This document shows positions 41,825-43,197 of a stretch of 43,197 nucleotides of DNA, one piece after another. The position numbers and the translations under genes were made by a program. Location: contig CAKVIS010000012.1 in NCBI GenBank assembly GCA_934754415.1, forward strand, positions 1 through 43,197. The letters are read 5' to 3'. The notes under the pieces are model-generated. The model ran no database searches and was not told the DNA's origin. It worked only from the letters and a program-made list of their open reading frames with translations. Positions within the stretch are counted from its first letter, which is position 1. The number at the start of each line of letters is the position of its first letter. This DNA comes from an uncultured Bulleidia sp. (GTDB taxonomy: Bacteria; Bacillota_I; Bacilli_A; Erysipelotrichales; Erysipelotrichaceae).

Positions 41825-42004
41825 TTATTTCAACAGGTTTTCCAGATTATCGAATTTCACTTTATGCATGGAAGCTTTTTCAATAATTGCCCTGATGATT
41901 TCTCTTTCTTTATAACTGCATTTTCTGTATTCTCTGATCATTCTTTTTTCTTCAGAGGTATACCCTGTATTCTGTGTAAAATATTTTTTCTTCTGTTCAA
42001 TCAT
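41825..42004 (-). CDS. Small 59-residue protein coupled to tcdA
   Basis: A short gene with AGGGA nine bases before its ATG (42002-42004), overlapping the end of tcdA by eight bases. The product is soluble, highly charged and probably all-helical (YTSEEKRMIREYRKCSYKER then EIIRAIIEKASMHKVKFDNL). I do not recognise a family. The overlap and ribosome binding site argue that it is translated. No terminator is evident in the roughly 50 bases before the BlaI-like promoter. Confidence 0.6.
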   Translation of the reverse strand: MIEQKKKYFTQNTGYTSEEKRMIREYRKCSYKEREIIRAIIEKASMHKVKFDNLENLLK

Positions 42005-42737
42005 TTTCAGTATTCCCTTTCTCTGTTAAATCACGTACCGCAATAGAAGCCAGCAATAATCCTGCAGCAGGTGGTACAAATGCCGTACTTCCCGGAATAG
42101 CTCGTTTTCCCTGTGGCAGAGTTTCCTGTTCTCCTTCTGTCACATGTACTTTCTGAGGCAGCTCAGAAGAGCATACAACTCTTAAAGCCGATATGTGTCT
42201 TTTCCTTAATTCCCTGCGCATCACTTTTGCAAGAGGATCATTTTTTGTGCTGAAGATATCTGTGCAATACAGCTTGGAAGGATCCAGTCGATTGCCACAT
42301 CCCATACTTGAAAGTACAGGAATGCCCAGCTCATCTGCACGAACAATAATATCCAGCTTGGCAGACACCGTATCAATCGCATCAATAATATAGTCCCAGC
42401 CTGCAAAATCAAACTCATCTCTGTTATCCGGAAGATAAAACTTCTGAATACACTCCACTTCAATAGAAGGATCTATACTATGTATTCTTTCCTTTGCCGC
42501 AATCACTTTTGGTTTCCCTATTGTCTGTAATGTTGCGACCATCTGCCTGTTGATATTGGTTACAGATACTTCGTCATTATCTATCAGCACCAGCTTTCCT
42601 ATCCCGCTTCTTGCCAGTGCTTCCACACAACTGCCACCAACACCACCAATTCCAAATACTGCCACTGTACTGTTTCGTAATGTCTGAAATGCCGCATCTC
42701 CTATCACCAGACGCATTCTTGTAAACTGATCTTTCAT
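41997..42737 (-). CDS. tcdA: tRNA threonylcarbamoyladenosine dehydratase (TcdA/CsdL, ThiF-E1 superfamily)
   Basis: A 246-residue E1-like enzyme that cyclises t6A37 of ANN-decoding tRNAs to ct6A using ATP. Motifs: N-terminal RMRLVIGDAAFQ, dinucleotide loop FGIGGVGGSCVEALARSG, IDNDEVSVTNINRQ with the ATP-binding D/N/R set, and C-terminal PGSTAFVPPAAGLLLASIAV. The catalytic cysteine region follows VVCSSE. The start ATG lacks a ribosome binding site; a TTGAGT/TACAAT promoter ends nine bases upstream, leaving a leader of only about three bases. Confidence 0.92.
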   Translation of the reverse strand: MKDQFTRMRLVIGDAAFQTLRNSTVAVFGIGGVGGSCVEALARSGIGKLVLIDNDEVSVTNINRQMVATLQTIGKPKVIAAKERIHSIDPSIEVECIQKFYLPDNRDEFDFAGWDYIIDAIDTVSAKLDIIVRADELGIPVLSSMGCGNRLDPSKLYCTDIFSTKNDPLAKVMRRELRKRHISALRVVCSSELPQKVHVTEGEQETLPQGKRAIPGSTAFVPPAAGLLLASIAVRDLTEKGNTEND

Positions 42738-42746
42738 AATAAAAGT

Positions 42747-42774
42747 ATTGTATGTGATTTTTGTAAAAACTCAA
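42747..42774 (-). promoter_or_regulatory. Promoter of tcdA
   Basis: TTGAGT (42769-42774), 16-base spacer, TACAAT (42747-42752) on the minus strand; the predicted transcript starts about three bases before the ATG. Confidence 0.55.
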
Positions 42775-42822
42775 CAAAAAGACACTGTAATGCCTTTTAT
42801 AGAGTACCTTCTTAGATTTCTC

Positions 42823-43197
42823 TTACAAAATCTCATCTTCTTTCACTATATGTATTGTTAAAAAAGACCCTCTACTGGTTGGAGTAGCAGTATTCGTAGC
42901 TTTTAAAACAGCAGTGCCATTTCTCTGCACTGCTGTTGGTAAACATATTTGTTCATTAGATAATCCACGCTTTAAAGCTGAGCCTCCACGTTTTCTAGGT
43001 TCAACACCTGCTATCTTTTCGCCTTTATGAGAATTGAGAAGATACTTTTCATCCAATTCAATCTCACCGGATACTACCGTAGTATTAAGAAGTTTTTCAA
43101 ACATGTGGAGTAGTTTCATTCTCGGAAGTTTTACAGCTCTAAATTTGACTCGTTCTTGAAACACTGCATAAACACTGTGTTTTTTTATTGAATTTTT
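42823..43197 (-). pseudogene. IS1595-family transposase fragment (runs off the right edge)
   Basis: The frame is open from the window edge to a stop at 42823. The visible part has the start of the IS1595 DDE/N catalytic domain: VVSGEIELDEKYLLNSHKG (first catalytic D), PRKRGGSALKRGLSNEQICL and AVQRNGTAVLKATNTATPT. After PTSRG the sequence ends in an unrelated tail, so the rest of the catalytic domain is lost. The protein is therefore truncated and inactive. The 5' part lies outside the window. The gap 42775-42822 holds nothing I recognise. Confidence 0.7.

Overview
The window looks like a chromosomal segment of a low-to-moderate GC, Gram-positive gut Firmicute. The nearest fit I can suggest from gene content and protein style is the Erysipelotrichia/Coprobacillaceae (Catenibacterium- or Kandleria-like); this is inference, as no rRNA is present. 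Supporting points are the T-box leader, ftsEX-ctpA-uvrB order, YitT and VanZ proteins, lipoproteins with Gram-positive lipoboxes, strong GGAGG ribosome binding sites and a mix of clostridial-type redox genes. Nearly all genes lie on the minus strand. No tRNA, rRNA or CRISPR array was seen.

Layout, left to right. 0.1-7.0 kb: a minus-strand housekeeping run ftsE-ftsX-ctpA-uvrB-aminotransferase-Lrp, read right to left and ending in a terminator at 136-165. 7.06-8.8 kb: yitT and vanZ diverge from a 37-bp spacer; vanZ runs tail-to-tail into ybaK. 8.8-11.9 kb: a TrpXYZ-type ABC transporter under a T-box riboswitch whose specifier triplet reads as UGG (Trp). 11.97-18.33 kb: a tightly coupled six-gene operon. 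It begins with a TetM/EF-G-like GTPase fused to a Rae1/YacP-like NYN nuclease, followed by a ROK kinase, a flavodoxin-family protein, a second small protein, a GIY-YIG/DUF2075 helicase-like protein and a MazG-type pyrophosphohydrolase. 18.39-22.08 kb: DUF1294-DUF4186-sdaAB-sdaAA-GH1 glycosidase operon, divergent from a large SWIM/SNF2 ATPase (22.1-25.35 kb). 25.4-29.3 kb: a redox module (TlpA-like lipoprotein, NapH-like membrane 4Fe-4S protein, and a 48-residue CxxC protein) divergent from an OmpR-type two-component pair. 29.38-31.31 kb: an IS200/IS605 element with a broken tnpA and an intact tnpB. 31.3-37.4 kb: membrane protein, sbcC, sbcD, lipid kinase. 37.5-40.2 kb: gdhA and an amidohydrolase. 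40.2-41.8 kb: a BlaI-family repressor with a membrane/EF-Tu-domain-II/SseB protein. 41.8-42.7 kb: tcdA and a coupled 59-residue gene. 42.8 kb to the end: a degraded IS1595-type transposase.

The most unusual content is (1) the ribosome-binding GTPase fused to a putative A-site mRNA nuclease at the head of an operon that also holds a nuclease-helicase and a nucleotide pyrophosphohydrolase; (2) the redox module with its tiny CxxC partner and no CcdA/DsbD; (3) a recurrent arrangement in which a -10 box sits 6-7 bases before a start codon that has no Shine-Dalgarno sequence, implying leaderless mRNAs for several genes; and (4) the BlaI-like regulator with an operator inside its own promoter and an SseB-type membrane partner instead of BlaR1. 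Start codons were moved from the longest open frame wherever a ribosome binding site or family length pointed to an internal start.
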